Assembly: GCF_900106795.1 (NCBI RefSeq)
Contig: NZ_FNNS01000020.1
Location: 39,457-75,003 of the forward strand
Direction: 5' to 3'
Length of the DNA stretch: 35,547 nucleotides
Origin: Aequorivita viscosa
GTDB lineage: Bacteria; Bacteroidota; Bacteroidia; Flavobacteriales; Flavobacteriaceae
Shown here: piece by piece, positions 8,518 to 15,762 of the stretch
Position numbering within the stretch: the first letter of the stretch is position 1
How the letters are laid out: each line of letters starts with the position of its first letter
Translations under genes and position numbers: made by a program
Notes under the pieces: generated by a model
Told to the model about the DNA's origin: nothing
Database searches by the model: none
The model's input: the letters and a program-made list of their open reading frames with translations, nothing else

Positions 8518-9216
8518 ATGCGCCACTATTTAGTTTTTAATAAGTCAGCACTTCAGGCCACTCAAATCATAACGATTATTGAAGAGGTTAAGGGTTTTCA
8601 TTGTGTAGCTGTATTACATACTTTAAAAGATATTTTACAATATAAAATACATTGTACTCCCGAATTAGTTATAATTAATCTAGATGATTTTGAGTTTTAT
8701 ATTTCAGATATTTTAACTAAAATCAGTAATAGCTTTGGGTTTCCTCCAAAATTAATAGGAATAACAAGTTCCTATAAAACTGCTTATGAAGCTAATAATT
8801 TGGGGGTTGGAGTGCTAATTGGCCCAGACATGGAACTAGCTTCGCTCCTACCTAAAATCAAAGAACACCAAGCTGCAGTAAGGCGGACATATTATTGTAT
8901 TTCCTCTTATAAGGATTTTCATTATATACCTTTAAAACAGTTACTCTTTCTTCGGGCCGATAATAGGACTACCGACTTTATATTACAGGACGGTAAGACA
9001 GTTTGCGGTTTCAACACCTTGAAGTATTATTCAAAAGAGCTTCCCGACAATTTTATAAGAGTTAACCGAAGTTTTATAGTGAATGCCCATATGGTACGAC
9101 GCATAAATTATTTAAAAAAGCGAATCCAATTAGCTGGGACTTCCGATTATATTCCTTTCACAAAACACTATTTAGCGCAAGTTGATGGCATCAAGAAGAT
9201 TTTGACCAAGTGTTAA
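8518..9216 (+). CDS. LytTR-domain transcriptional regulator with a degenerate receiver
   Basis: A 232-residue protein. Residues 1-115 look like a response-regulator receiver fold but lack the acidic pair at the end of strand 1 (VFNKS instead of two acidic residues), and no conserved Lys is evident near 105. Asp56 in INLDDF could occupy the phosphoacceptor place. Residues about 130-230 form a LytTR DNA-binding domain: FHYIPLKQLLFLRADNRTTD, then LPDNFIRVNRSFIVNAHMV and a final basic strand. LytTR regulators bind paired direct repeats through beta strands. The protein is probably regulated by something other than canonical phosphorylation. The next genes include a histidine kinase and a second response regulator, so cross-talk is plausible. 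Confidence 0.87.
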   Translation: MRHYLVFNKSALQATQIITIIEEVKGFHCVAVLHTLKDILQYKIHCTPELVIINLDDFEFYISDILTKISNSFGFPPKLIGITSSYKTAYEANNLGVGVLIGPDMELASLLPKIKEHQAAVRRTYYCISSYKDFHYIPLKQLLFLRADNRTTDFILQDGKTVCGFNTLKYYSKELPDNFIRVNRSFIVNAHMVRRINYLKKRIQLAGTSDYIPFTKHYLAQVDGIKKILTKC

Positions 9217-9431
9217 AATACCAAAAGTGCTTATTAAAAGGGCATCTCACTTCACTAGCTAGCAAACTCACTACTTCAAGAGTTATTTATTTCGACATAG
9301 CGAAAGTGTCGATTATTTTAGTGAAAGGAAGTTGCTCTCCTACTGGCCTATTTGCCAGTTTCATTGTGCACGATGATTCTCGCTTTTTCAAGTGAGGCTA
9401 CTTTTTATTGTTTAACATAAACCCGTACACC

Positions 9432-9593
9432 ATGAAAACTAAACTAATTTACCTCAGCCTTATCATTTTTATAGGAATACAAAGTTCCTGTACCCCTACT
9501 CCGATAAACAACGAAAGCAACACTTATCATGCTCCGCCCATTTATGGCACGAGTGGTGAACACAGTGCAGAACCTGATAATGAAAAGGATTAA
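9432..9593 (+). CDS. Very small lipoprotein
   Basis: A 53-residue protein of unknown function. MKTKLIYLSLIIFIGIQSSC is a complete lipoprotein signal with Cys20 in the lipobox. The mature part is only 34 residues, polar, rich in Pro, Asn and acidic residues, with no recognised domain. The ATG at 9432 was chosen because it starts the signal peptide. It lies between the LytTR gene and the sensor kinase, and a hairpin terminator follows at 9620, so it may be transcribed separately. A peptide signal or a partner of the sensor kinase are both possible but unsupported guesses. Confidence 0.6.
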   Translation: MKTKLIYLSLIIFIGIQSSCTPTPINNESNTYHAPPIYGTSGEHSAEPDNEKD

Positions 9594-9619
9594 AACACAT
9601 AACTACCTGATTTTAAGAG

Positions 9620-9650
9620 AAGCCTTTACAAATAGAAAGGCTTTTCTTAC
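9620..9650 (+). terminator. Terminator between the lipoprotein and kinase genes
   Basis: AAGCCTTT (9620-9627) pairs with AAAGGCTT (9636-9643) around an 8-nt loop, followed by TTCTTACTTTT. It favours the kinase start at 9679 over ATGs at 9529 or 9580, which would place the hairpin inside the coding sequence. Confidence 0.65.
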
Positions 9651-9678
9651 TTTTGATTTCTCCTCAAATGAATCGACC

Positions 9679-11718
9679 ATGTTCCGCACCTGTATATTTT
9701 GTTGGAAGGAATTTCCTTATGTTGTCATTCTCATAATTTATACACTTCCTTTTTTAACCAATTCACAAAACACTGATTCTGCATCTGATTTTGAATATTT
9801 TATAAAAAAGGCACAGGATGTTTCCCTTTCCATTGAAACGCGAAAAGAACTATTAAGAGAATCACACGCTGCGTTAAAACACATTTCTGCGGATAGTATT
9901 AAGTATTTTAAGACCAGTAAAATAGTTGAAATTTCTAGTTCTTTAAAAGACTCTATTTTATTTCACAGTATAGCATCTGAGAATCATGCGTTGGCGAAAA
10001 CCTTAGATAATCCATCTATACTTGGAGATTCGCATTGGAATTATGGTTCTTATTATTTACGAGAACACGACTACGAACAAAGCTATTTTCATTACAATAG
10101 TGCGTTCAAGTATTTTACTTCAGCCAACAGTTTTTACTATGCAGGAAAGATGTTGTACAACATGGCTTATATTTCTCGACAGTCAAATGACTTTACAGGT
10201 GCTGAAATTTTATTATTCCGCAGTATTAAAATCTTTGAAAGCACGAATAATATCAAGCAACTTTATAGGTGTTATAATCTGTTGGGCAATAATTCGGATG
10301 ATTTGGAGGAGTTTCAAAAGTCGCTACACTATTACAACGAGGCTGCACGGATGATACCTAAGTTAGAGAATTCAGAATATTATCAATTAGAGAATTTAAA
10401 CAACCTTGGGGTTCGTTTATACAAAATGAAATTATATAAAGAGGCACTCACTGTTTTTAATAACGCACTAGCCTACCCAGCAATTCTGAAGTTGGAACCA
10501 TCATTACACGCAAGGTTATTGGATAATAGCGCATTTTGTCAGATTTCTATAGGTCGGTATGAGGATGTAGCGCATTCTTTAAAATTTGCGATGGCTTTGC
10601 GAGACAGCATTGAAGATACTGCGGGTTCGGTTATGAGTAGAATGCGTCTTGCATTATATTACGGAAAGGTAACAGATACCATACAAGCTATAGATTATGC
10701 AAAGGAAGGACTTCGTTTAGCCAAAGGGTATTACTTAAACAGCAATGTACTATACGGGCTTGAGCTTTTGGCTGCATTGGATACGGATAACACCAACCAT
10801 TATTTAACACAACATATATCATTAAACAAAAGTCTCAATACTCGAGACCGCCGGCTGAGAAATAAGTTTACTGCCATACAGTATGAAACTGATAAGTATA
10901 TTCAGGAGAATGAGCGGCTTTTTAGCCAGCGGATGTGGATTTTTATTATCGCTATTTCTGTCACTACTATTTTAGTTCTCATTTATATAAATTCCCGTCA
11001 GAATGCTAAAAACAAGGAGCTTCTATTTGAACGGGAGCAGCAACAGTACAATGAAGATATGTTTTTGATGGCGTTATCACAAAAAACAAACTTAGAAAAG
11101 GGAAAGTTAGAAGAGCGTCAGCGTATTTCACAAGAGCTTCACGATGATATCGTTTCACGGCTATTTACACTTCGATTTAGGTGGCAGTCGGTTAAATTAT
11201 CGGGAGCAGCTAGCATGGAGATGCTTCACCAACAGTTTTTAGTGACACTCGAGCAATTGGAAACCGATATCAGAAACTTATCTCATGAGCTTAGAGAGAT
11301 TGTATTTTTTCAGGAAGATAGTTTTTCGATAATCTTGAAAAAGATTGGGCTGGAAAAGAGTGAGATAGGAAAATTTGAATTTTACTACCAATGCAACGAG
11401 CCGGAAGTGTGGGAGCGTCTCCCCTATGTAACTCAAATTCAATTGCGGCGTTTATTTGAGGAAGTACTTCAAAACGTTGTTAAACACGCCCAAGCTTCAA
11501 AAGTAAGCGCTCATTTATATCGGGAATTGGATATTCTCAATATTGAAATAAAAGATAATGGAATGGGCTTTAATCCTACTAAATCTAAAATAGGCATTGG
11601 TATGAAGAGTTTAAAAACCCGAAGTCAAAAACTCAAGGGTAAATTTGATATACACGCTCCTATAGGTGTTGGCACCACCATCAGCATACAAATTCCATTT
11701 AACCCTTCTTTACCATGA
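9679..11718 (+). CDS. Sensor histidine kinase with TPR-type sensor domain (HisKA_3 / HATPase)
   Basis: A 679-residue membrane kinase. A signal or anchor segment near residues 13-28 is followed by a helical periplasmic region to about 410 with TPR-like pairs (GSYYLREHDYEQSYFHYNSA, YNEAARM, ALTVFNNALAYP). A membrane span is at about 418-438 (MWIFIIAISVTTILVLIYI), then a short coiled region. The NarL/DesK-type dimerisation box has His488 in RISQELHDDI, and the ATPase has an N box near EEVLQNVVKHA and DNGMGFNP. Kinases of this type pair with LuxR-like regulators. The gene overlaps the next response regulator by ATGA, which indicates a cognate pair. The ligand is unknown. The HisKA_3 region and the HATPase motifs look intact. 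Confidence 0.9.
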   Translation: MFRTCIFCWKEFPYVVILIIYTLPFLTNSQNTDSASDFEYFIKKAQDVSLSIETRKELLRESHAALKHISADSIKYFKTSKIVEISSSLKDSILFHSIASENHALAKTLDNPSILGDSHWNYGSYYLREHDYEQSYFHYNSAFKYFTSANSFYYAGKMLYNMAYISRQSNDFTGAEILLFRSIKIFESTNNIKQLYRCYNLLGNNSDDLEEFQKSLHYYNEAARMIPKLENSEYYQLENLNNLGVRLYKMKLYKEALTVFNNALAYPAILKLEPSLHARLLDNSAFCQISIGRYEDVAHSLKFAMALRDSIEDTAGSVMSRMRLALYYGKVTDTIQAIDYAKEGLRLAKGYYLNSNVLYGLELLAALDTDNTNHYLTQHISLNKSLNTRDRRLRNKFTAIQYETDKYIQENERLFSQRMWIFIIAISVTTILVLIYINSRQNAKNKELLFEREQQQYNEDMFLMALSQKTNLEKGKLEERQRISQELHDDIVSRLFTLRFRWQSVKLSGAASMEMLHQQFLVTLEQLETDIRNLSHELREIVFFQEDSFSIILKKIGLEKSEIGKFEFYYQCNEPEVWERLPYVTQIQLRRLFEEVLQNVVKHAQASKVSAHLYRELDILNIEIKDNGMGFNPTKSKIGIGMKSLKTRSQKLKGKFDIHAPIGVGTTISIQIPFNPSLP

Positions 11719-12392
11719 AAAAGCAACACCTAAACATTTTAATGATAGATGACCACGCTATGATACTTAAAAGCTATGTGGACGTACTAAGAGTATTGGA
11801 AAGTCAAACTGAAACTTACCATTTTAATATTGAACAAGCGCACTCAATTATGGAAGCCACAGCAACTTTAAGCGAAGGTTTTAAAAAAAGGCAACTTCAC
11901 ATGGTGCTATTGGATATTGGGTTACCTCAATACAAAAATTATCTATCAGGCTTGGATCTAGGCGTTGCAATTCGTAAAGATTATCCCAACTGCAAAATAA
12001 TGGTTATCACTGGTTACAATCACTATCACTTGATTCAAAAGTTATTAGACTCTGTAAAACCCGAGGCTCTTCTCATTAAAAGTGAAATAAATCCTGATGG
12101 CTTTAAGTTAGCATTTCTAGATGTTTTACAGCAAGTACCACATTATTCTAAAACAGTTCGGAAATATCTAACTCAGATTCCATCCAAGCCCATGGTTTTA
12201 GATCATTACGATGTACTGTTATTATTCTATTTGTCTGAAGGAAAACGAACCAAAGAGCTACCTGCGGTGCTACCTATCTCTATGGCTTCTATTGAAAGAA
12301 GGAAACGTAAATTAAAGGATATTCTTCATCTTGAAGCAGATAGCAGTGATGTGCAATTGTTGAATAGAGCAAAAGAAGAAGGGTTTTTGTAG
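11715..12392 (+). CDS. Response regulator with atypical C-terminal HTH, partner of the upstream kinase
   Basis: A 225-residue protein with an intact receiver: Asp12-Asp13 (MIDDHAM), phosphoacceptor Asp67 (VLLDIGLP), a Thr after strand 4 (VITGYN) and Lys at LIKSEI. The C-terminal 65 residues are not a standard LuxR GerE domain. They have a helix-turn-helix-like pattern ending SIERRKRKLKDIL, shared with the paralogue at 12838-13518. It starts inside the kinase stop codon (ATGA), so the two are co-translated. It probably activates transcription of nearby genes on phosphorylation; targets cannot be read from the sequence. Confidence 0.88.
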   Translation: MKKQHLNILMIDDHAMILKSYVDVLRVLESQTETYHFNIEQAHSIMEATATLSEGFKKRQLHMVLLDIGLPQYKNYLSGLDLGVAIRKDYPNCKIMVITGYNHYHLIQKLLDSVKPEALLIKSEINPDGFKLAFLDVLQQVPHYSKTVRKYLTQIPSKPMVLDHYDVLLLFYLSEGKRTKELPAVLPISMASIERRKRKLKDILHLEADSSDVQLLNRAKEEGFL

Positions 12393-12462
12393 CGCTGGAG
12401 GGAATGGGGATTAACGATTTACGATTGGGGATTGGGGATTGGGGATTTGAGGCTAAAGCCTA

Positions 12463-12564
12463 GATGTTTGATGCACGAGCGCTACGCTGCACGATGGGCG
12501 TTGAGGAAGGAAGAAGGAATAGCGAATGTTTAGTTATAAATTTCCGATGTAGAAGTTGAGCGGG
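12463..12564. repeat. Degenerate intergenic repeat, copy 1
   Basis: Begins GATGTTTGATGCACGAGCG and continues through GGGCG, GGAAGG.AGAAGGAAT, a TTTA.TTAT stretch and GATGT.GAAGTT. A second copy in the same orientation at 13573-13668 begins GACGTTTGATGCACGAGCG. The two copies bracket the 12838-13518 gene. The rest of 12393-12837 has no gene: short ATTGGGG tandem pieces near 12424-12446, this repeat, and the hairpin at 12677-12709. Confidence 0.65.
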
Positions 12565-12670
12565 GATTTATGATTGGGATTTGATGCTAGATGCACGAAG
12601 ATAGATGGGAAAGGATGATTATTCATGTTTTGTGTGATGCAATTGAACACCACGCTTAAAACATTGCCTA

Positions 12671-12719
12671 AGTCTAAAACCTGACAGGTCTTTGAGACCT
12701 GTCAGGTTTGTTTCAGACT
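12671..12719. repeat. Perfect 15-bp hairpin element
   Basis: The left arm at 12677-12691 (AAACCTGACAGGTCT) is perfectly inverted at 12695-12709 with a 3-nt loop. An outer AGTCT/AGACT pair (12671-12675, 12715-12719) extends it. Similar CCTGACAGG..CCTGTCAGG palindromes are common dispersed elements in Bacteroidota. It may also stop transcription from the response-regulator operon. Confidence 0.8.
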
Positions 12720-12837
12720 AGCCTAGTTCGTATGCGATTTGAGATGGGAGTCTTGATACTTTTGACATGTTGAATAACGAATCTTAAACTAAATGATAGG
12801 CGTATGAATCGTCACTCAAGCTATTAAAATGTGAGCT

Positions 12838-13518
12838 ATGAAACCACGGGAAATTAAATACTTGCTAATCGAACAATTGCCCTCATTCTTATCAGCATTC
12901 AGAAATGGAATTGGTGAGGCCAAAGCGCCTATATCTCACTTCAATTTTAATGGACATATTATCCACACCATGGAGCAATCGGAAAATGCAATTGCTGCAC
13001 TATTAAAAAATCAGAATCTCCACCTTGTTTGTATAAATCAGAATTTCCCACTATCCCCTACTACCGGTTTTGATTGCTCAATAGCATTCCTGAAATATAT
13101 CAAAGCCAATTATCCCAATATCAAGATTATCATTACAATCCAAAATGCCACAGTGTTTAATTTAAGAAAACTAGGTGTGAGAATAGATCCAGATAGTATT
13201 ATAGAAGTGACAGATGCTAGTCAGGAAACTATTATAAAAGCTTTTGTAGAAACTATTGAAGTCGGTATATACTTTAGTAAAACCATACTGCAATTGCAAC
13301 GAATTTATAGAACGAACCTTCATATTGTTGATGATATAGATTATCATATTCTACACGAATTATCGCTGGGAACCAAAAACATTGATCTTCCGAAAAAGAT
13401 ATTTCTCTCCTCAACTACAATTAATAGAAGGAAACATAAACTAAAGGATTTTCTGGGAATTACAGATCAATCTGATTCTGCGTTGATTCGGAAAGCTAAG
13501 GAATTGCGATATGTATGA
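12838..13518 (+). CDS. Response-regulator paralogue with a dead receiver (Asp67 to Asn)
   Basis: A 226-residue protein, clearly a paralogue of the response regulator at 11715-12392. The lengths match and the C-terminal DNA-binding ends align (TINRRKHKLKDFL here, SIERRKRKLKDIL there). The receiver, however, has Asn67 exactly where the paralogue has phosphoacceptor Asp67 (VCINQNFP against VLLDIGLP), and its strand-1 acidic pair is missing (LLIEQLP). It therefore cannot be phosphorylated in the normal way, and it may act constitutively, bind a ligand, or heterodimerise with the active regulator. It is separated by 445 bp from the kinase operon and flanked by copies of an intergenic repeat. Confidence 0.85.
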   Translation: MKPREIKYLLIEQLPSFLSAFRNGIGEAKAPISHFNFNGHIIHTMEQSENAIAALLKNQNLHLVCINQNFPLSPTTGFDCSIAFLKYIKANYPNIKIIITIQNATVFNLRKLGVRIDPDSIIEVTDASQETIIKAFVETIEVGIYFSKTILQLQRIYRTNLHIVDDIDYHILHELSLGTKNIDLPKKIFLSSTTINRRKHKLKDFLGITDQSDSALIRKAKELRYV

Positions 13519-13572
13519 GGGGTGAAAGGAGAGTATAGATGCTAGATGCTAGAGTCTAGAGGCTGGATGCTA

Positions 13573-13668
13573 GACGTTTGATGCACGAGCGTATGGCGGC
13601 ATGAAGGGCGATGGGAAAGGATGAAGGAATATTTAATTATGAATATCGAATGTCGGAGTTAGAAGGGG
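13573..13668. repeat. Degenerate intergenic repeat, copy 2
   Basis: Same orientation and opening sequence as the repeat at 12463-12564. The rest of 13519-13885 is non-coding. It starts with small TAGATGCTAGA / TAGAGGCTGGATGCTAGA units (13532-13570) and ends in AT-rich DNA before the MauE gene, where I see no clear promoter box. Confidence 0.65.
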
Positions 13669-13885
13669 TTGCGGATTGGAGATTGGGGAATTTTGATTGC
13701 TGATTTCATTGGGAATGAATGATGAATCTGAAGAATCTAGATGCTAGGTTTGGAGTTTAGGGTTTGTTGATTTGAGTTGTGAGTTGTTCAATTTTGAATG
13801 GCTTTTTATCAATTTTGGTTTACTTTCAAAACCAACAGTTGTTTACTTGGGTTTAATTTTATCGAAACACCAATTCATTTAAATA

Positions 13886-15400
13886 ATGACTGTTCAAGAT
13901 AAAAATTCCAAAATAGGTAAATCTATTATAATAGTTACGAGCTACTTATTTGTATTACTGTTTCTCTATGCCGCAACAAGCAAACTGCTCGATTTTGAAA
14001 CGTTTACGGTGCAACTGGCACAGTCTCCCCTACTCAGTGCTTATGCGGGGGTTATTGCTTGGATGGTTCCAGGGATTGAAATAGTCATTGCAGTACTTTT
14101 AGTTTTCCCGCGTTTTAGAATTCTTGCGCTTTATGCCTGTTTTACGCTGATGGTCATGTTTACGGCCTATATCTATATCATCCTAAATTTCTCGGACTTT
14201 ATCCCCTGCTCTTGCGGTGGGGTGCTGGAAAAATTGAGTTGGACGCAGCACCTTATTTTTAATGTGGTGTTTATCATTTTGGCGGGGGTGGCGGTCTTTT
14301 TTTCCTTGCAGGAAAAACCCAAAAAGACCTTGCTTTTGCTTGCCACTCTTGCCATTATTGGAGTAGGGATAGTGACTTTATTGTTTGTCTTTTCCGAAAA
14401 GAAAATGCATCGAAATAATGCATTTCAACGAAGGTATCCACACCATCCTGTGGAGGAATTACAACGTTTTGACATTGGCTATAACTCATATTATCTTGCA
14501 GGTAATACGAAAGACAGTGTCTATCTTGGCAATACTACCGCACCATTGCATGTATTAGTTTTAACTAGGGAACTTCAAGACTCCATACATCGTTCTATCC
14601 AAGTTCCTAATTCAAATATTCCATTTAAGTCTCTAAAAATAGTCATTGAAGACACTTTGTTTTATATAATGGACGGAAGTGTTCCACTTATTTTAAAAGG
14701 AGAGACTAAGTCATTAACTGGCACAACATCTTATAAGTTAACTCAAGAATTTTTAAGAGTAAAGCATATAAATAAAGATGATTTTGTGGTTCGCACGTTT
14801 GACAATCATACTACGGCAAATGTATTAGGCAAAATAACAATAGGAGATACTATAGCGTCTTATCTCCATCCTGATCTATTAATAGCTCACGATGATCCTT
14901 TTTTTGATACAGATGGTCTTCTGCTTTACAACCACCAATTACATAAAATAATTTATGTGTATTTCTACAGAAATGAATTTGTTGTTGCTAATACTGATTT
15001 CTCCCTTGATTATATTGGAAAGACAATAGATACCATTTCACATCCCCAACTGGATGTTCGAACCATTACCTCCAAGAACGAACGAAAAATGGGAAAGAAC
15101 CCCATATTCGTAAACTTACGGGCCTCCAGCTATGGGGAGTATCTTTTTATTCAGAGCGACCGTTTGGGAAAACATGAATCGGAAGAAGTTATTAAATCAG
15201 CATCTATTATTGATGTTTATAATCTTAATAACCAAACTTATTTGTTCAGCTTCTACCTGTACCATAGCGGGCTTAAAAAGCTTCATGAATTTAGGGTTGA
15301 TGGAAGTAGCCTCTATGCTCTGATTGATACTTATCTCATACAATATAAATTAAAAGAGGAGCACTTTAAACCTTTAAAAAAAACTAAAGACACTATATAG
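13886..15400 (+). CDS. MauE-domain membrane protein with a large extracytoplasmic C-terminal domain
   Basis: A 504-residue protein. Residues 12-140 hold four membrane helices of the MauE/DoxX redox-associated type with the vicinal CxC at Cys108/Cys110 (IPCSCGGVLEKLSW). MauE-like proteins take part in disulfide formation in partner proteins. A fifth helix follows at about 147-169. The remaining 330 residues contain repeated beta-strand blocks (YYLAGNTKDSVYLGN, YVYFYRNEFVV, YLFSFYLYHSG) that look like a beta-propeller, with an ending free of further helices. It is followed 70 bp later by a secreted four-cysteine peptide, a pairing I know from Bacteroidota DUF6520 loci. A role in oxidising, exporting or sensing that peptide is an inference. 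Confidence 0.82.
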   Translation: MTVQDKNSKIGKSIIIVTSYLFVLLFLYAATSKLLDFETFTVQLAQSPLLSAYAGVIAWMVPGIEIVIAVLLVFPRFRILALYACFTLMVMFTAYIYIILNFSDFIPCSCGGVLEKLSWTQHLIFNVVFIILAGVAVFFSLQEKPKKTLLLLATLAIIGVGIVTLLFVFSEKKMHRNNAFQRRYPHHPVEELQRFDIGYNSYYLAGNTKDSVYLGNTTAPLHVLVLTRELQDSIHRSIQVPNSNIPFKSLKIVIEDTLFYIMDGSVPLILKGETKSLTGTTSYKLTQEFLRVKHINKDDFVVRTFDNHTTANVLGKITIGDTIASYLHPDLLIAHDDPFFDTDGLLLYNHQLHKIIYVYFYRNEFVVANTDFSLDYIGKTIDTISHPQLDVRTITSKNERKMGKNPIFVNLRASSYGEYLFIQSDRLGKHESEEVIKSASIIDVYNLNNQTYLFSFYLYHSGLKKLHEFRVDGSSLYALIDTYLIQYKLKEEHFKPLKKTKDTI

Positions 15401-15470
15401 TAAAGGGGTGAGACCGAAAACCTTTAGAAAAGAGTAGGTCAATTTAATTCATTTTCAAAATTTTAATATT

Positions 15471-15719
15471 ATGAAAAATTTCAAGAAAAAGTTGCTCTTG
15501 CCGGTTATGGCAATTGCTCTTGCGGTTGGTGGCGCGTTTGCGACCAATGCTACAAAAATCGATGATAGTTTATCAACTATTGGCTATCTCAGCGTTCATG
15601 CACCTTGTGATACTCCCGTAATATGTGGGGACTCTGGTCTTCCGGGCTGTACTATTTCAGGGTGGGGAGAAGCATTCGGTATGGAAAACAACTGTACCCG
15701 AGTACTATTTAAACCATAA
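15471..15719 (+). CDS. Small secreted cysteine-rich peptide, DUF6520-like
   Basis: An 82-residue precursor. Residues 1-24 form a signal peptide (LLLPVMAIALAVGGAFA). The mature part has four cysteines (46, 52, 60, 75) that could make two disulfides, plus a Gly-rich segment (SGWGEAFGMENNC). It fits the DUF6520 pattern of short Bacteroidota proteins beside a MauE-family gene. The function is unknown. It has its own strong terminator 9 bp downstream, shared with the convergent S9 peptidase gene. Possible roles are a signal peptide, a toxin-like peptide or a redox carrier; nothing in the sequence decides between them. Confidence 0.75.
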   Translation: MKNFKKKLLLPVMAIALAVGGAFATNATKIDDSLSTIGYLSVHAPCDTPVICGDSGLPGCTISGWGEAFGMENNCTRVLFKP

Positions 15720-15728
15720 ATGGTTAAG

Positions 15729-15758
15729 GAAAGGCTGGTTATTTCTAACCAGCCTTTC
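15729..15758. terminator. Bidirectional terminator
   Basis: A 13-bp perfect stem (15729-15741 with 15746-15758, arms GAAAGGCTGGTTA / TAACCAGCCTTTC) has a TTTC loop and AT-rich flanks on both sides. It lies between two convergent genes and can serve both. Confidence 0.88.
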
Positions 15759-15762
15759 TATT

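Noticed and set aside
10022-10354. 110-codon frame inside the sensor kinase gene
   Set aside because: Lies out of frame in the TPR region of an intact kinase; low-complexity Ile/Thr-rich translation.
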